From JBCCRH01 sp039208045 (GTDB lineage Bacteria > Bacteroidota > Bacteroidia > Chitinophagales > Saprospiraceae): 6,658 nt of DNA. Below the pieces are notes generated by a model. The model was not told where the DNA came from. It made no database searches and saw only the letters and a program-made list of their open reading frames with translations. A program made the position numbers and the translations under genes. The stretch is taken from contig JBCCRH010000351.1 in NCBI GenBank assembly GCA_039208045.1, forward strand, positions 1 through 6,658, in the 5' to 3' direction. Shown here piece after piece: positions 6,571 to 6,658 of this stretch; position 1 is the stretch's first letter, and each line of letters starts with the position of its first letter.

Positions 6571-6658
6571 TACAATTCATTTGATTGATAGGCAAGATAC
6601 GCCATTTTGGCGGCAGCCAAATCCTCTAAGGCCAAACCCACGGATTTGAAGCAGGTAA
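6570..6658 (-). CDS. Ornithine cyclodeaminase/mu-crystallin family protein, C-terminal fragment
   Basis: Only the last 28 codons lie in the window, ending in TAA (6572-6570). They read TCFKSVGLALEDLAAAKMAY followed by LAYQSNEL. The FKSVGxAxEDLAAA stretch is the conserved C-terminal signature of the ornithine cyclodeaminase/mu-crystallin family. Members are NAD(P)-dependent enzymes that act on amino or imino acids: ornithine to proline, alanine dehydrogenation, or reduction of pyrroline-2-carboxylate. The fragment cannot tell these apart. The stop shares its final A with the ATG of the lipoprotein gene, so the two are likely one operon. The frame was identified by motif, because neighbouring frames also run open here. 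Confidence 0.8.
   Translation of the reverse strand, partial: TCFKSVGLALEDLAAAKMAYLAYQSNEL

Overview
The window looks like a Bacteroidota chromosome, most likely from the Saprospiraceae/Lewinella-like group. The reasons are a secreted protease fused to a long array of SprB-type repeats, a signal peptide ending in 'AQ', a perfect TAnnTTTG promoter -7 box, a Bacteroidota-type DEAD-box helicase with a basic tail, and an absence of clear Shine-Dalgarno sites. The taxonomic placement is inference from gene style; there is no rRNA or other marker gene here.

Layout. Positions 1-3614 (minus strand) hold one very large gene that runs off the left edge. It encodes a signal peptide, an M43 (pappalysin-like) zinc metalloprotease domain and at least eleven complete SprB-type repeats of about 77 residues, with a twelfth cut by the window edge. 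It has no stop codon inside the window. About 225 bp of divergent promoter region separate it from a plus-strand pair: a DEAD-box RNA helicase (3842-5284, TTG start) and, 5 bp downstream, a 57-codon, two-helix membrane protein (5290-5463, GTG start). A gene-free stretch (5464-5841) follows, rich in low-complexity repeats: G/T-rich on the plus strand near the plus-strand stop, and a 34-bp polypyrimidine tandem repeat (purine-rich on the minus strand) near the minus-strand stop. Convergent to the helicase pair is a minus-strand operon: the last 28 codons of an ornithine cyclodeaminase/mu-crystallin family gene (6570 to beyond the right edge), whose TAA overlaps the ATG of a CBM9-like lipoprotein gene (5842-6570).

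How the parts relate. The protease/repeat protein is probably exported by Sec and then the type IX secretion system; its sorting signal would lie beyond the left edge. The helicase and small membrane protein are probably co-transcribed. The cyclodeaminase and the CBM9 lipoprotein are probably translationally coupled. I found no defence system, CRISPR array, mobile element, tRNA or rRNA. The least ordinary features are the 690-bp (three-repeat) internal duplication in the adhesin-like array, the uncatalogued small membrane gene, and the strand-asymmetric G-rich repeats at the convergent gene ends, one of which supplies the end of a coding sequence.
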